DNA of 7,110 nt from Bacteroidales bacterium UBA4353 (GTDB taxonomy: Bacteria; Bacteroidota; Bacteroidia; Bacteroidales; Paludibacteraceae). Below, one piece after another: positions 5,662 through 7,110 of this stretch. The notes below the pieces were generated by a model, which saw only the letters and a program-made list of their open reading frames with translations, was not told the DNA's origin and made no database searches. The stretch spans positions 1 to 7,110 of the forward strand of contig DGSV01000029.1 in the NCBI GenBank assembly GCA_002394025.1. Direction: 5' to 3'. Position numbers and translations under genes: made by a program. Position 1 is the first letter of the stretch; each line of letters opens with the position of its first letter.

Positions 5662-6339
5662 ATGCGCCGAGTATTAACATTAGCATTGATTGCATTGACA
5701 ATCATGGCCGCCAATGCGCAAGTATCGCCCGACAGCGTCAGTTCGACATACCGCAAGGGTGTCTTTCACACACATATCACACGTCATGTCAATGCCGGCA
5801 TTGAGCAAACAAATCAGATGCTCGACAGCCTGATATCACAATTTCAGATTAACCCCGAAATGCTTTATGATTGGGCATTGGAAGGCACAGGACAGCAACA
5901 TGACGGTACGGAAAAAGATGATGTGATACTTATCCTGCGCAGCACAACATATAACCCCAAAGCTCACCGCAGCGTAATGATTTTTGATGTTGATGTGCCG
6001 GCTTTCAAACGCATCAAGGATATCACCATAGAATCTATTATTACATCCGAAAAACCTAATCACGACATACGGCACATCAATGTTGATATGTACACAAGTC
6101 TCGTGCTTAAACATGCTCATGGCATACTCACTGCCAAACAGATAGCACCCGGACAATGCGTACTGCAAATGGATGTGGACATAAAATTCGGATGGTTCTT
6201 CAACCTGTTCATAACCCAGAAAAAATACAAAGCGCTTGCCGAATTCCGACTTGTGAAATTCATCGATAACCTCAAGTACTGCGCGTCACACCCCACAACA
6301 TTCATCGGCGTCAAAACAGGTGGTCCGAGAAAGAAATAA
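5662..6339 (+). CDS. Exported protein of unknown function
   Basis: I do not recognise this 225-residue protein. Residues 1-19 are a clear Sec signal peptide (MRRV, hydrophobic core, cleavage at ANA|Q) with no lipobox cysteine, so it should be periplasmic or secreted. The mature protein mixes helical parts ('HVNAGIEQTNQMLDSLISQF') with beta-type segments ('DDVILILRSTTYNP', 'SVMIFDVDVPAFKRI', 'CVLQMDVDIKFGWFFNLF') and ends in a basic tail. 'DVILILRSTTYNPKAHRSVMIFDVDVP' suggests a compact alpha/beta or START-like fold, which is only an impression. Cysteines are at about 171 and 208. A 70-base gap separates it from mazG, with no convincing promoter or terminator; prfA begins 59 bases downstream. 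It could be part of either transcript. It resembles short conserved Bacteroidales hypothetical proteins in style, but I have no named family. Confidence 0.8.
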   Translation: MRRVLTLALIALTIMAANAQVSPDSVSSTYRKGVFHTHITRHVNAGIEQTNQMLDSLISQFQINPEMLYDWALEGTGQQHDGTEKDDVILILRSTTYNPKAHRSVMIFDVDVPAFKRIKDITIESIITSEKPNHDIRHINVDMYTSLVLKHAHGILTAKQIAPGQCVLQMDVDIKFGWFFNLFITQKKYKALAEFRLVKFIDNLKYCASHPTTFIGVKTGGPRKK

Positions 6340-6398
6340 AGAGAACAAGATATCCTCCCCTCCCACTCTCCTTAGAAAAAAAGAAAACTGAATAATAT

Positions 6399-7110
6399 AT
6401 GTCCATTCTCGAACAATTACAAGGTATTGAACATAAATACGAAGAACTACAAACCCAGATTAGTGACCCTGCCGTCATTGCCGATATGCCTCGCTACGTA
6501 CGTCTCAATCGCGAATATCGCGAACTGGAACGTATCGTAGCTGCCAGTAAGCGCTATAAAGCCCTGCTTGACGGCATTGCCGAAGCCCGCGAACTTCTCA
6601 CCGGCAATGATGATGAGTTGCGAGATATGGCTAAGCAGGAACTAGCGGACCTCGAGCCACAACTTACTCCCATGGAGGACGAGATACGTCTGCTGCTCAT
6701 ACCGGCAGACCCCGAAGACAGTAAAAACGTCGTGATGGAAATACGAGGCGGCACGGGAGGTGATGAAGCGGCACTATTCGCCGGAGACCTATTTCGTATG
6801 TATAGCAAATACTGTGAGATACGAGGCTGGCAAATCAGCGTGTCAAGTTTTACGGAAGGTACTGCGGGAGGCTACAAAGAAATAATATTCACCGTGAGCG
6901 GAGAACAAGTCTATGGCACACTGAAATACGAATCCGGCGTACATCGCGTGCAGCGTGTGCCTGTAACTGAAACTCAGGGACGAGTTCATACATCTGCTGC
7001 TACGGTGGCTGTACTGCCCGAAGCGGACGAATTTGACGTGCATATCAATGAGGGTGAAATTAAATGGGAAACATTCCGCAGTGGAGGTGCCGGAGGTCAG
7101 AACGTCAACA
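6399..7110 (+). CDS. prfA: Peptide chain release factor 1, 3' end outside the window
   Basis: RF1 reads UAA and UAG stop codons in the ribosomal A site and triggers release of the finished protein. The ATG at 6399 (MSILEQLQGIEHKYEELQ) starts a frame with no stop to the window edge, giving 237 of about 360-370 residues. A helical N-terminal domain (about 1-100) is followed by 'VVMEIRGGTGGDEAALFAGDL' (111-131), 'KYESGVHRVQRVPVTETQGRVHTSAATV' (176-203) and the catalytic 'GGAGGQNVN' (229-237). PVT at 188-190 is the RF1-type PxT stop-codon reading motif; RF2 would show SPF. The GGQ glutamine (234) is normally methylated by PrmC. The residue before GAGGQ is Gly229 where Ser is more common, a small variation. 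The 59-base spacer upstream holds a pyrimidine tract (6353-6373) and an A-rich segment before the start. Confidence 0.97.
   Translation, partial: MSILEQLQGIEHKYEELQTQISDPAVIADMPRYVRLNREYRELERIVAASKRYKALLDGIAEARELLTGNDDELRDMAKQELADLEPQLTPMEDEIRLLLIPADPEDSKNVVMEIRGGTGGDEAALFAGDLFRMYSKYCEIRGWQISVSSFTEGTAGGYKEIIFTVSGEQVYGTLKYESGVHRVQRVPVTETQGRVHTSAATVAVLPEADEFDVHINEGEIKWETFRSGGAGGQNVN

Noticed and set aside
6353..6373. Pyrimidine tract resembling the 16S rRNA anti-Shine-Dalgarno (CCTCC)
   Set aside because: Short and low in complexity; with weak Shine-Dalgarno use in this phylum I see no support for a function.

Overview
The window looks like ordinary chromosomal DNA of a Bacteroidota bacterium, most likely of the order Bacteroidales. 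The signs are a TonB-dependent receptor with a carboxypeptidase-like N-terminal domain, a TraR/DksA-family protein of the one-cysteine 'YGICR.TGKLIP..RLRAVPHAT' type, a promoter of the TTTG / TAnnTTTG type, A-rich translation starts without clear Shine-Dalgarno sequences, and a DUF4296-like lipoprotein next to lspA. Every supported gene is on the + strand. I see no mobile element, CRISPR array, tRNA or rRNA.

Region 1 (1-2844) is an uptake unit: the 3' part of a PnuC-family inner-membrane vitamin transporter, overlapped by an 819-residue TonB-dependent outer-membrane receptor that starts at a TTG codon. Together they suggest import of a vitamin or nucleoside-like cofactor precursor across both membranes. 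Thiamin is a reasonable candidate because PnuT and a TonB receptor pair up in Bacteroides, but the sequence does not prove it.

Region 2 (2845-3274) has no protein gene. It holds a strong hairpin after the receptor, an AT-rich palindrome, a Bacteroidetes-type promoter and a roughly 105-nt RNA that I identify as the small bacterial signal recognition particle RNA (ffs), ended by a T-run. The rest is a leader for the next operon with an inverted repeat and TAATTAAAT repeats.

Region 3 (3275-5591) is a tight four-gene cluster: a TraR/DksA-family regulator, lspA (lipoprotein signal peptidase), a small lipoprotein and mazG (NTP pyrophosphohydrolase). The first three overlap at their stop and start codons. 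At the lspA/lipoprotein junction a four-copy 15-bp tandem repeat encodes the charged tail of LspA and also multiplies the in-frame start codons of the lipoprotein.

Region 4 (5662-7110) has a secreted protein of unknown function and the 5' two-thirds of prfA (release factor 1), cut by the window edge just after its GGQ motif.

The SRP RNA, LspA and the lipoprotein all concern protein export and lipoprotein maturation, but their adjacency may be chance. I found no convincing new multi-gene system. The points most worth checking are the overprinted repeat at lspA, the unusual apical loop of the SRP RNA, and the substrate of the PnuC/TonB receptor pair.
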